DNA from: Mycteria americana
Taxonomy: Eukaryota > Chordata > Aves > Ciconiiformes > Ciconiidae
DNA length: 64,000 nucleotides
NCBI RefSeq assembly: GCF_035582795.1
Contig: NC_134367.1
Span: 83,125,062-83,189,061, forward strand
Direction of reading: 5' to 3'
Shown: positions 1 to 9,315 of the stretch, piece by piece
How the letters are laid out: each line of letters opens with the position of its first letter
Numbering within the stretch: the first letter of the stretch is position 1
Position numbers and translations under genes: made by a program
The notes under the pieces: model-generated
What the model was told of the DNA's origin: nothing
Seen by the model: only the letters and a program-made list of their open reading frames with translations
The model's database searches: none

Positions 1-94
1 AAGCACCTTTGATATCCTTTACCAGAAGGGCATGAATGATGAAGGTGAGATCCAGTCCAATCTCACTAAGCTGCTTGCAGTGCTCTTTAGCTAC
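1..94 (-). CDS. EXOC8: EXOC8 coding exon 2 (partial, continues beyond the left edge)
   Basis: The minus strand from 94 to 1 translates to VAKEHCKQLSEIGL...VKDIKGA (31 codons plus one base), which is the stretch that follows AECVK in mammalian EXOC8. The acceptor AG lies at 96-95, preceded by a modest pyrimidine tract (CCTTTTGCTTTTCG). The phase matches the exon 1 donor exactly. The exon is cut by the window edge, not by a splice site. The intervening intron (95-750) shows only AT-rich sequence, with no repeat or gene that I can name. Confidence 0.93.
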
Positions 95-2268
95 CTTGGG
101 TATTAACGAAAAGCAAAAGGTGTTACCAGTGTGCAGGCCCCCTTTACATCTCACACATTTACCAAATCTATCATTCTCAGAAAACGGGGAAGAGTTAGTC
201 AAACTTCACTTACTTCATCTGCTTTAAGAAATTCCTTATTAATGAGAAATTAATAACTGAAAGATAAATCCTGCCTGTCAAAAATACTCTGGACAATTAC
301 ATTATAACCCCCACAGACACACTTCCCCGCCCCCCTCCATTAGCAGATGAAAGAAACCATAACCTGAGAAAGGTAGTCTTGCAAAAAATGATGGAAATGT
401 AGTCCAGGACAGGCTTGGAAAACAAACAAAAAGTCTTCAAAATACTCATCATTCAGGTGTAGCTTATGTAAATTTTAGGACCTCCTACTGGTTAAAGGTA
501 AATTAAGAACAAACACATTTTGCATTTTTGATAAAGGCAGGGTTTTTCTTGCTGTGTATTTTCATCTTAATGCTTTCCTCTGTTAAAATGAAAAAAACCA
601 ACCCCAAATGAGTATTAATCTTTCAATGCAGGAAAGCTCTCTGGAGACCCACTCAAGAGTCAACAACTAACCTAGGGTTAGAAAAGAGGATTTATAAGCT
701 TTCCAGCCCTTGTTTTGGCCGTCGTAAGCACCCTGCTTGGACCCTCTTACCTTGACACACTCTGCCGCAGTCGACAAGCTCTCTTTACTGTCAAATACTT
801 GCTTACTGAAGGCATCTACAAACATCCTCATGGAAGAGCGGGCCCAGACAACGAAGGCCGAATAGCAGCCGTTGTTACCAGCGAAGTCTGTCTCAAACTC
901 TCTTGCCGTCTCTAGAAGGCTGGTGAAGAAGACGTGGCAGAGCTTGTGGATGTAGAGCAGCGTGGCGCCCTCGATGCGCAGCTGTCGGATGGCTGTCTGC
1001 ACCGCGGCTGCCCGGTTCTTCAGGAAGAGCTCACACGCCTTGGTGGACTGGCCCAAGCGAATGAGCTGGGACACAGCTCGGCGGGTGGCCCGCGGCCCTC
1101 CTCGCAGCGAGCGGTCTGGAGACAGCTCAAACACCAGCACGTCTGTAAGCTGCCGGACCCGCTCATCCACCTTGGCCCGCAGCTCCTTCACAGGCTGGTT
1201 CATGGGCTTGTCCCCCAGGTACTCGTTGAGTTTATCCAAGAGGTCCACTGCCCCCTCAAAGTCCCGCTGAGCGATGCAGACATCCAAGTCCTCTGGCAGC
1301 TCCTGGATCCACTCAAGTGAGAGGTCAACCACCTCCTCCTCAGCAGAGGGCTCTTCCTCCTCATCATCCTCCTCGAAGGGGTTGGTGGATTCAGGGGGCG
1401 TCGGGGCAGGCCGGGGCAGAGCCTCCTGCTCCAGGCGTCGCTTCTCGCTGAGGGCCCGGTTGCGCTTGGTCTCCTCCAGCACCTCCAGCCACTCCTTCTT
1501 GATCTTGGCGTTCTCGGCCTGGAAGATGCGGCTCTCAGGGAACATGAGCAGCTTGAACATGTCCTTCATGGGTGGGTTGTCCTTGACGTTGACCACAGCC
1601 AGCCCATCGAGGGGGTAGAGGGCGTCGTAGCGGTAGGCGCCGCGGCGGTTGGGCAGGGCAGTGGCCACGAGCAGGCAGTCGTTCATGAGGAAGGCGTGCA
1701 CCCGCTGGATCTGCGCCATGTGGTCAGCATCGTACTCCACCAGGTCGCCGTTGTAGACCAGGTACTTGCCGGGGCTCTCGGGCAGGAGGTCACGGCAGCC
1801 CTCCACCTTCTCCAGGAGGGTGGTGAGCGTGCGCTGCCGCCCCTCCTCGCTGGCCGCAGCCTCCTTGGCCGACAGCGGCAGGAAGGGGTCGGCGGCGGCA
1901 GCGCGGCGGGCGCCCAGAGCGGGGTCGTCGCGGTCGGCCTGGAGGAGCAGGGCCTGGGTGACGGCCTCCATGATGCCCTTCTGCTCGGTGAGGATGTGGC
2001 TGAGCTGGTACATCTCGCTCTCCAGGTAGCTGATCTCCCGCGCCGTCTCGATGAACTGCCGGTAGTTCTGGTAGACGTTGCGCTTCAGGCTCTGGGCCGT
2101 CTCCTCGCTCAGCGCCTGGATGCGCTGCCGGTGCTCCTGCAGGTCCCGGTCCCCGTCCGACTGCTGCGACAGCTGCTTCACGTACTCCTCCGCCGCGAAG
2201 CCCCCCGACTCCAGCTGCCGCCGCAGCCGGCTCCCGCCGCCTTCGCCCAGCGACAGCGCCATCGCCAT
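1..2268 (-). CDS. EXOC8: EXOC8, exocyst complex component 8 (Exo84), 5' part, truncated by window edge
   Basis: EXOC8 is the Exo84 subunit of the octameric exocyst, which tethers secretory vesicles to the plasma membrane; it is a RalA effector. The coding segments seen are complement(751..2268) and complement(<1..94). The first gives 506 residues: an N-terminal coiled-coil region (about 15-100), a PH domain (about 167-268), an NPF motif followed by an acidic run (296-312), and the start of the C-terminal helical Exo84 domain (about 315 on). The second continues it with 31 residues beginning VAKEHCKQL. I chose the ATG at 2268 because MAMALSL leads directly into the conserved SRLRRQLESGGF; the open frame extends upstream to 2574, but that part is GC-driven and not conserved. 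The mammalian gene is a single exon of about 725 codons, so the roughly 656-bp intron here is odd. About 190 residues lie outside the window. Its head-to-head neighbour is SPRTN. Confidence 0.95.
751..2268 (-). CDS. EXOC8: EXOC8 coding exon 1
   Basis: This exon encodes residues 1-506 and ends after ESLSTAAECVK. The minus strand then reads AAG|GTAAGAGG, a strong consensus donor (GT at 750-749). Past it, the frame leaves EXOC8 similarity at once and continues as unrelated sequence to a stop at 667. The intron is phase 0. No frameshift or in-frame stop interrupts the exon. Confidence 0.94.
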
Positions 2269-2401
2269 CGCCGCCGCCGCGCCCCCAGCCGCCCCGCTGC
2301 CCGGCGCCCGCCCCGCCGCCGCTGCCGCCGCCGGGGAGACGGCCGCCGCGCCTGCGCACAGCGGTACGTACGCCGCCTGCGCCAGCATCGCCGCGCCGAT
2401 C

Positions 2402-2649
2402 GCGCATGCGCAGGCGCCCCGCCGGAAAGCAACTGCCCGGAGCGACGCGGGGCCGCCGCGCTGGGGAAGCGCCGGCCTCGGAAGGGGCGGGGCGGGGCGG
2501 GGCGGGGCGGGGCGGGGCGGGGGAGGAGTCGCTGGCGGATGCCGCTGCGCGCATGCGCCGGAGGGGGAGGGCATCAGAGGGTGTTAGGCGCATGCGTAGT
2601 CGGGATGAGGTGGTGGCGTTGGGGCGCTTGTAAGGCGGTGCGCATGCGC
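2402..2649. promoter_or_regulatory. Cluster of four NRF1-type palindromic sites
   Basis: Perfect GCGCATGCGC occurs at 2402-2411, 2549-2558 and 2640-2649; GCGCATGCGT is at 2588-2597. A related GCGCCTGCGC lies just outside at 2348-2357. NRF1 binds palindromes of the form YGCGCAYGCGCR and commonly drives bidirectional housekeeping promoters. Occupancy is inferred, not shown. Confidence 0.7.
2484..2525 (+). repeat. GGGGC pentanucleotide array (about 7-8 units)
   Basis: An uninterrupted run of GGGGC units in the shared promoter ends in GGGGG. It supplies overlapping SP1/KLF GC boxes and at least four closely spaced G-runs, so the plus strand could form a G-quadruplex. Its length is likely to be polymorphic and prone to sequencing error. 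Confidence 0.85.
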
Positions 2650-2723
2650 TTGGAGCTTCTGGGGCCGTCGGGGCGGCCTTAGCGCCCGGCCGTTGGGGCG
2701 GCCTCGCGGCGGCGCTGCGCGCC

Positions 2724-2989
2724 ATGGAGGAGGACTTCGTGCTGGCGCTCCAGCTGCAGGAGCTGTGGGAAGCGGAGGATAAGGAGGCGGCGGCGGCAGC
2801 AGCAGCAGCAGCGTGCCCTGAGGCCTCGCCGGACCCCTCGTCCCTCCGCCCGCTGTCGGTGGTGGACGAGGCCTGGGAGCTGCTGGACCCCAGCCCCGAC
2901 GTGCATGGCCTCTTCGTGCAGTTCAACGAGACGCTCTTCTGGGGACGCCTGGCGGCTGTCGAGGTGTCGTGGAGCCCACGCATGACCCT
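2724..2989 (+). CDS. SPRTN: SPRTN coding exon 1
   Basis: This exon encodes residues 1-88 plus two bases and ends ...SPRMT-CT. The donor is CT|GTACGC, weak but with the right phase: CT joins the first C of exon 2 to give Leu, restoring MTLCAG as in mammals. Reading on through the intron stays open to 3248 and would give a truncated 174-residue product. Confidence 0.9.
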
Positions 2990-5900
2990 GTACGCCATCG
3001 GGGCGCGGGGGGGGGTACGCTGGGTCGGCTGGCAGGGCACCCCTGCCTGGGGAGGGGGCCGGGGCTCTCGGGCCGGGCGCGGCGGGGAGCCGCCTCCCGC
3101 CAGGCATCGCCCGGCTCGGGCGGGGAGCCAGGGTGTGGAGGGGGGCTCGCCAGGAGTGGGAAGGCGGCGCGGGAAGTCGGTCCTTCCCGAGCAGCGCTGC
3201 GGGATGGTGTTCACCGGCCTCGGGTTTCAGAAGCCGCCGTGCCTCTGAGGGGCCCCGGCAGAGTGCTGGTGCTGTGTCAGAGCTGTCGGAAGAGGCTGTG
3301 ACCCGTCAGCTAAGCAGCGGCGCGGCTCACCTCATCGTAGAGCTGTGGGCTTTAGGGAGGGGGAGGAAAAGCTGTCGCTTGTCACTCTGTGCTGCTCCTA
3401 ACTGTGGCTTCGTAGGCACGATGTACTAGTGCCACAGCTTCTCTTCCAGGTGTTTGAATGTCCTGCTTTTTTAACATAGTTTGTACCCCAGGACGTGGGT
3501 GGTCACTGTTATTGTCTGGTTTGTCCTTCATTTGTCATCCTTGGCGGCTATAAATGGCTTTTCCCGTGGTGCAGGCAAAACTGGAGAGGTGTTAAAGTGG
3601 AATAAATAACTTGGTCTTAAACTGTGTCTCTTGAAACTTAAAAGAACATACTTGTATTGCTGTCATTTTTCTTATTCTTATTTTTTATGATAGTTTTATA
3701 GCATGACAGAAAGGCAAATACGAAATTATAATAGTATATTAACAAGACTATTAACAAGAATAGACTGGGAAGGGGAATATACAGAAAATCTGATGTTAAA
3801 AAAAAAAAGCTTTGAAGTGCAGGCTGCAGTTCTGCAGCAGATCAGCTGATGCAATTGCTGGCTGCTGGAGTCCTGCCCCCTCTTGTACTCTGCTGGTTGC
3901 AGTACTCCTTAGACACTTGAAAATATTTGGATTGAACTGAACTGGTAGAGGACTAACTCAGTAACAAAACAAAAAAAAAGTGTCTTCTGCTGGATTAACA
4001 TGCAGAAGTGATGGTATGTGAAGGTTCAGTAAGAGTCAAAAGCTGGGAGAGGGTGAGGGGTGAAATTGCGGCTACCAGCAGTTAAGGCTGTGTTGGCTGC
4101 TGTGAATCTCTAGCCTCTGTTTTATGTATTTCACTCCATCAGGAGTTCTAATGAAAACAGTCCTCTGCCTCCTAAACAGGTTAGCTTGGAACAGTCCATT
4201 GTGATTTTTTAAAATGTTTTTATATGTTCAGGATTGCTGACTTTGAATTAAGTGACTGCAAGAGATCTAACAGATTATAGTTTCACTTTTGCTAGGCTAG
4301 TCACAGCTTATTCTAAGGAATTTGCGGGTTTTTGTTTTTTTTTTTTTTTCTTAATGATGTTGACTTTTTCAAGTAACTACTAAAAGTGGTTTTTCATGTT
4401 CCGAATTACCTAGCATGTGTTGGAAGAGGATGGCATTTTAACTCCAATTCTCAATTTTCTTCATGTACCACAGAAACAAGTAGCTTTTCATATTTTCTTT
4501 CTGTCTCTTTCAGCTGTGCTGGAGTGTGTAGATATGAAGGAAAAGGTGGAATGTGTTCCATTCGTCTAAGTGAGCCGCTCCTAAAGTTAAGACCAAGGAA
4601 GGACCTCGTTGAGGTATTTGAAGATTGCTCATGAATCTGCACATAAAATTTATTGTGCCACCCCCTCCACCCCATACAAACATTTTGCGTTTCATAGTGG
4701 GATTCTTAAATACAGTGACTGATAGATTGTAAAATAGCGGTGGCTTTATTGTTACATTTATATTGCTTGTGTTACAGTATCATGATAATCTTTCAGTTTT
4801 ATGTTTCTAAATAGGCAACTCTGAGTAGGAGTCTGAAGTCACTTGTTCATTTTACTGACTTTATAAAGAAAAAAACCCCAACTTTTTTACTTCTAAATTA
4901 TCCTCTGATGTTAAAAACAAAGATAGACTGAAAGCACAATCAGAAAATGGCTGTAGCTTCATCTTTTAGTTCAAAAGGCCAACAGCAGAAAATAAGGATA
5001 TAGGATATGATTGTAAACATAACTTTGTGTTGCTTCTTGTGCCTCTGTCAGGGCTGCTGCTTTGAGTTGGCTCAACATTCACATTTGCTTAACGAACAGA
5101 AATGCTGTAGGGTTTCGACTTTCTCACAAGTGTCTCTTTTTTGGGTTGTAGAGGGGATGATCTCTTTAAAGATCTGACTTACATTTGAGGATTATTTCTC
5201 CTTTTTGGAATGTCACTTATTGTAGTAATATTCTCGAGCACGTTTTGGTGGTATGGGAATAGAGGTAATTTGATTTGACAGATAGATAAGCATTATGTTT
5301 CTATGACCCAGACTGAACATGAAAATAAGATTGGTACCATGATAAATGTAGAGGAGTAAAATACTTCTAGCTTAATTCTGCAACTATGTGTAATGCTTTT
5401 CAGTAAATAGCTAATGATTTGCATCGTTTCAGACACTGTTGCATGAAATGATCCATGCCCTGCTTTTTGTTACTAATAATGACAAAGATCGTGAATCTCA
5501 CGGACCAGAGTTCCGCAAACACATGCATCGCATTAATCGCTTGACTGGAGCCAATGTCACAGTAAGCATAATCCACTTAACCTAATTTAATAGAATTTCC
5601 TTCCTGATTTGGTTTTTTAGTATGCCTGGTGTGGTATGAGTAAGATACTTGTTCTTATTAGACACTCCACAGCTGGCACCAATACAAATTTGCATCCAAG
5701 TGTATGCCAGTTCTGTAGTTATTTTGTTGGGGATGATGGTGGAAAGAGGTTGAGGAAGATGCAGTGAGTTATTAGAGTCATATAATTTTCAAGTATACCC
5801 TCTGTAAGTATTTTCCTTTAAACTCTTGTTTTAAACTTGAAACAGCTTAATGGTACAAGGGACAGAATAGCTCCATGTTCAGAATAATATTTGAGGAAAA

Positions 5901-7653
5901 GCAATCTATTTTAGTTAAGATTTCTATCAGTAGAGGATAATGGGTTGATGATTTTTTAAAATAATGTGTCTGATAAGATCAGTTAAGATAATAGCTGGAG
6001 GGAGAATACAATACTGGTATTGTTTGCAATGCATTCTAAACAGTATGCCATTTAGGGAGAAATTGTAGATAGATTTTTAAAGTTATTTTATTGCAGTTCA
6101 AACAAGATAGCCAGGATGTATTCCTATACATCCTGCCTTTTTTTAAAGCTTTGTTTTAATGGTATCCAAATGTTGATCAAATTTCACCCAGGTTCAGCTC
6201 TTTTAGCTGCTAATGTAAAAATACAGCAGTAATAGAAAGAATGGAATGGTAATATATTTTAAAAATATTGTAGAGCTAGTGATATAAAATTAGAACCTTT
6301 CTGAATGACTGCTTTTTTTTTTTTCTTTTTTTTAAACCTAGATCTATCATACTTTTCATGATGAGGTGGATTTGTACCGCCAGCACTGGTGGCGATGCAA
6401 TGGCCCCTGTCAAAATAGAAAACCTTACTTTGGATATGTGAAACGTTCAATGAATAGAGCACCCTCTGCACGAGACTTTTGGTGGGCTGAGCATCAAGAG
6501 ACATGTGGAGGCACATTCACAAAAGTGAAGGAGCCAGAGAACTTCTCTAAGAAATCCAAGGAGACAACCCAGCCAGCAAAACTTCCAAATTCTGAGTTAA
6601 CTAACAAAGGTATTTAAAATAATTATTTTTTTTTCTTTTGCAAACTCTTTTTGTCCAAACAATTCCTTGAACAAATACAGATCAAGCACTACATGAGCTT
6701 TGTTTAGCCATTACTGTTATGTAGCAAAGAACAGGGCCCATTTTATTTGTGCATTTCTAGGCTCCTTCTCAACTTAATTGTTTGCAAAAGGTTTAGTTTG
6801 CTGTGCTGTTTTCAAGCAGCAGATTTTTGGGGTGATGCACATAAAATACTAAAACCATGATTTATATATGAAAAAGTTACTAACTCTTCTTATTTTCTTC
6901 TCTTCTTATTTTGCAGGCAAGACACAAATGCGTGGTACACAAGATCTGATGCCCTTTAGTGGAAAGGGGTATCGGCTTGGAGGAGGAGACAGTGGACTCT
7001 CAGAAATAAGCACAAATTCCAGCAGCAGTGTTAGAAACAGTGAAACACCTGGTTCACAGCATCGTTCAACACTAAAGACAATACCAATCCCTAAAAATGA
7101 GATAAAATTTGAAAAATCACCCCGTAGTGGCATCTTCTTTCCACTTTATACTGATGATGCCAGTGAGAAAATCAACTTGGCTTCAAAGCGTGAGTTTCCT
7201 AAACCCTCTGTTGCTAATACAAAAGCTTACAAGAATGTTAGTGGATCGCCTGTTAAAATTGCTCGTGTTATGGAAGAAAAATCAAACCAAGGTTCTGCAA
7301 ATGGCAAGAGGGTTATGCCACTTTATAACAGGCCACCAAAACAAATTTGTTCTGAGCAGACAACAGCAGCTCAGGTTGCATCTGAGAAAAAAAGCTCAGA
7401 ATGTACTAATGCACTGCAGCGGTGGCCAAAAATGGAAGACAAAACTGCCTTTGAAAACTATTTCATTAAAAAAGGGAATACTGATGTCACTTCAAGTATA
7501 AATACACCTATGAAAACCAAAGCTGAATCTACAGTGTCCTCTGCAAGTTCCAGCACTGCTGTAAGGCAAGATAAAAAAGTCAGTTGTCCTGTTTGCCAGA
7601 CTGAGGTTTTGGAGTCTAAAATAAATGAACACCTTGATTCTTGTCTTACATAA
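2724..7653 (+). CDS. SPRTN: SPRTN (Spartan/DVC1), DNA-dependent metalloprotease for DNA-protein crosslink repair, five coding exons
   Basis: The coding sequence is join(2724..2989, 4514..4613, 5433..5561, 6342..6609, 6917..7653), 1,500 nt including stop, 499 residues (human about 489). SPRTN cleaves proteins crosslinked to DNA during replication and recruits p97/VCP. The SprT domain carries the zinc-binding catalytic HEMIH (H126, E127, H130) and a third ligand H145 in ESHGPEF. The zinc-binding subdomain follows (C184, C188, H216, C220). The p97-binding SHP motif is FSGKGYRLG (268-276), and the C-terminal UBZ4 finger is C478-x2-C481-x11-H493-x3-C497, two residues before the stop. A poly-Ala insertion lies near residues 22-30. 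The PIP box known in mammals is not recognisable. The start ATG sits in a strong Kozak context (GCCATGG). Introns of 1,524, 819, 780 and 307 bp show no nameable element beyond T-runs. Confidence 0.96.
4514..4613 (+). CDS. SPRTN: SPRTN coding exon 2
   Basis: The acceptor is TCTCTTTCAG at 4504-4513. The exon encodes CAGVCRYEGKGGMCSIRL and on to RPRKDLVE, highly similar to mammals. It ends GAG|GTATTT in phase 0. Confidence 0.95.
5433..5561 (+). CDS. SPRTN: SPRTN coding exon 3 (catalytic HExxH)
   Basis: The exon has 43 codons flanked by CGTTTCAG and GTAAGC, phase 0 at both ends. It carries TLLHEMIHALLF (zinc ligands and catalytic Glu) and the third histidine in SHGPEF. Confidence 0.96.
6342..6609 (+). 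CDS. SPRTN: SPRTN coding exon 4 (zinc-binding subdomain)
   Basis: The exon begins IYHTFHDEVDLY after a long T-rich tract ending CCTAG. It carries HWWRCNGPC and FWWAEHQETCGG, the cysteine and histidine ligands of the SprT zinc-binding subdomain. It ends AAAG|GTATTT in phase 1. Confidence 0.95.
6917..7653 (+). CDS. SPRTN: SPRTN coding exon 5 (SHP motif, linker, UBZ4, stop)
   Basis: The acceptor is TTTTGCAG; GC completes the Gly codon begun in exon 4. The exon encodes 245 further residues: the p97-binding SHP motif near its start, a Ser/Thr/Lys-rich disordered linker, a conserved DKTAFENYFIKK block (429-440), and the UBZ4 ubiquitin-binding zinc finger. TAA is at 7651-7653. Compared with mammals, the tail after the finger is almost absent. 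Confidence 0.95.
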
Positions 7654-9165
7654 AACCTTTCAGAAGGCTGTCTCAAAGATAAACCAGGGCTGAAAACATT
7701 GCTTGAAAACTACTTTGCTCAGGCTTTGCTTAGCCGTGGTTACTTCCCTGTGTGCCTGTTCTGAACTGGAATTTAAACTACTGTCAGCATGCTGAACAAC
7801 AAGTTTTAGAGTTGCACATCAGTGCTGACTAGGAAGCTAGCTGCTGCTTGTGTCCCAAAGATTTGAATACTCAAGTTTTAGTAGGTGGATGTTTGTACCA
7901 ATGTTTTTTCTGCAGAATCAGGGTAATACAAGAGAAGGTGGATACTTGCCGAACTGCGTATTTTCAAGGCAGTTTTTAAAATCAATCCTGCTAATTTATG
8001 TTTGTTCTTAAGACCCCTTTGTGTTGTTTTTTAAGTGTTTTTCACCATTATTGAAGTTAACGATCTATAATAGATGAGAATTCTTCTGCTTACTGTGATG
8101 TAATTGTGGCATGTATTTTTAGAATAGTAAATATTTTGCATAAGCCACAATTACACTCCCAGGTGGTCCTTTTCACCCGTGACCTTTTTGAAAAGATAGA
8201 TGAGAGTGAGAATATCAAATATGGGCTTTTGTCAAAGATGGGAGAGACATAGGCATCAAAAACATAGCAAAGCATCCATTTAGGTTTAATGGGTGGATTG
8301 TAGCAGGAAAAGAGAAAATCCAGAAGGATGATGAAGGTGCTAGAAAATCAAGCACAAGATACTTGGTAGATGAGGAGAAGGCCCTACACTTAAAGGGCTC
8401 AATTTAAAAAAAAAAAAATCATTTTGAGGAGCTCATTTTCAAAAAGGATTTAAAAGTTAGCTAATCCATTAAAAGTTGGAGTGGTCAAATGGAAGCTAAT
8501 GAACTTCAATCTTATGTGTGTCTTTCGGTCCAGGATACCAGCTAGACTCTCTACCTGCTTTTTCTGATGGTTTGCACAAACTCTGTGTTGAAAGTTCACT
8601 AGTTCACCTAGGATATAGGTCTTATGTGCATGAGTAACTGACCCCCATATGCTGATACTAGTAAGTAAAAGTTGGGAGGAATATTGATAGCAATACTGGT
8701 AAAGACTGTTCCTGGCCATGCCATAAAAGCCTTCATGATTTTTCAGTTAAATTTCGTGCTTTACAGGCCAAAATGGCATTAAATTGACATTACCTGACAG
8801 TCTTTGTTTTGCTTCTTCTGGAAGCCAGCCAGCTTGGTGGTTAGTATTCAACAAGCCAGTCAGTTGAGTACTAAAACCCTTGTGCTGTGAAAAGTTACGA
8901 ACGCTGAGCAGATGTTTTCTATATAAACTTTCTGAAATGTTAACAGTTCTCTTGCTGCACTGGAAGTATTTAACTGGTTAAACAGTTAGCAGCTTGATTC
9001 CTTACTTGTAAAACTGATTATAAATATTTTTGTTTAAAAAAAGAAAAAATAATTACACTGTTTCATATATCCTTGCTGCAACTTTAAATGGCTATATTGG
9101 CCTTGGATGCACATATGTTAGCCTTTATATAATTAATTACTTGCTGCTCCCTTTTGAAATTGGGA

Positions 9166-9171
9166 AATAAA
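9166..9171 (+). terminator. SPRTN: Candidate SPRTN polyadenylation signal 1 (AATAAA)
   Basis: AATAAA lies within GGGAAATAAACTGATG, about 1.5 kb after the stop codon. It is the proximal of two canonical signals. Confidence 0.5.
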
Positions 9172-9289
9172 CTGATGTGCAATGGAATTTGGCAAATGAT
9201 ACCTTTACTCTTTTGAAACATTGGTGTATTTTTTAAAATACTGATGCTACAGATGTTTAATGTGAATTGGATTGTTCTTGCATATTCTG

Positions 9290-9295
9290 AATAAA
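9290..9295 (+). terminator. SPRTN: Candidate SPRTN polyadenylation signal 2 (AATAAA)
   Basis: AATAAA lies within TCTGAATAAATTGGTAC, followed about 25-50 bases later by a TCTGGGTTTCACGTG stretch compatible with a GU-rich downstream element. Confidence 0.5.
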
Positions 9296-9315
9296 TTGGT
9301 ACTGAATTTTAGATT

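Larger units (their letters stand above)
2269..2723. promoter_or_regulatory. Bidirectional CpG-island promoter between EXOC8 and SPRTN
   Basis: The two start codons are 455 bp apart and point away from each other, and the interval is strongly GC- and CpG-rich with no TATA box evident. It contains four GCGCATGCG-type NRF1 palindromes and a GGGGC array that provides SP1-type GC boxes. The CpG-rich zone continues into both first exons (roughly 1,600-3,250). Transcription start sites cannot be read from sequence. Shared regulation of the two genes is an inference from the arrangement. Confidence 0.8.
7654..9315 (+). other. SPRTN: SPRTN 3' untranslated region (end estimated)
   Basis: This is AT-rich sequence with no coding potential after the SPRTN stop. 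Two canonical polyA signals occur at its far end, the second followed by T/G-rich sequence. The end at about 9,315 is estimated from the signal at 9290. Confidence 0.6.

Noticed and set aside
667-750. Continuation of the EXOC8 exon 1 frame to a stop at 667
   Set aside because: Similarity ends at a consensus GTAAGAGG donor, and the true continuation is found at 94-1.
2269-2574. N-terminal extension of EXOC8 by about 102 residues in the same open frame
   Set aside because: The extension is GC-driven, lies in the shared promoter, contains NRF1 sites and shows no similarity to EXOC8. Conservation begins at MAMALSL.
1696-2682. Long plus-strand open frame antisense to EXOC8
   Set aside because: It is a low-complexity Arg/Leu/Gly translation of a GC-rich coding exon read on the other strand, with no domain.
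1790-3214. Long minus-strand open frame (474 codons) spanning the divergent promoter
   Set aside because: It overlaps EXOC8 and SPRTN exon 1 out of frame and is dominated by Ala/Gly/Pro/Arg from GC content.
2990-3248. In-frame continuation of SPRTN exon 1 as an alternative C-terminus
   Set aside because: The sequence after MTL loses similarity, and exon 2 restores the conserved residues with exact phase. It would exist only as an intron-retention product.
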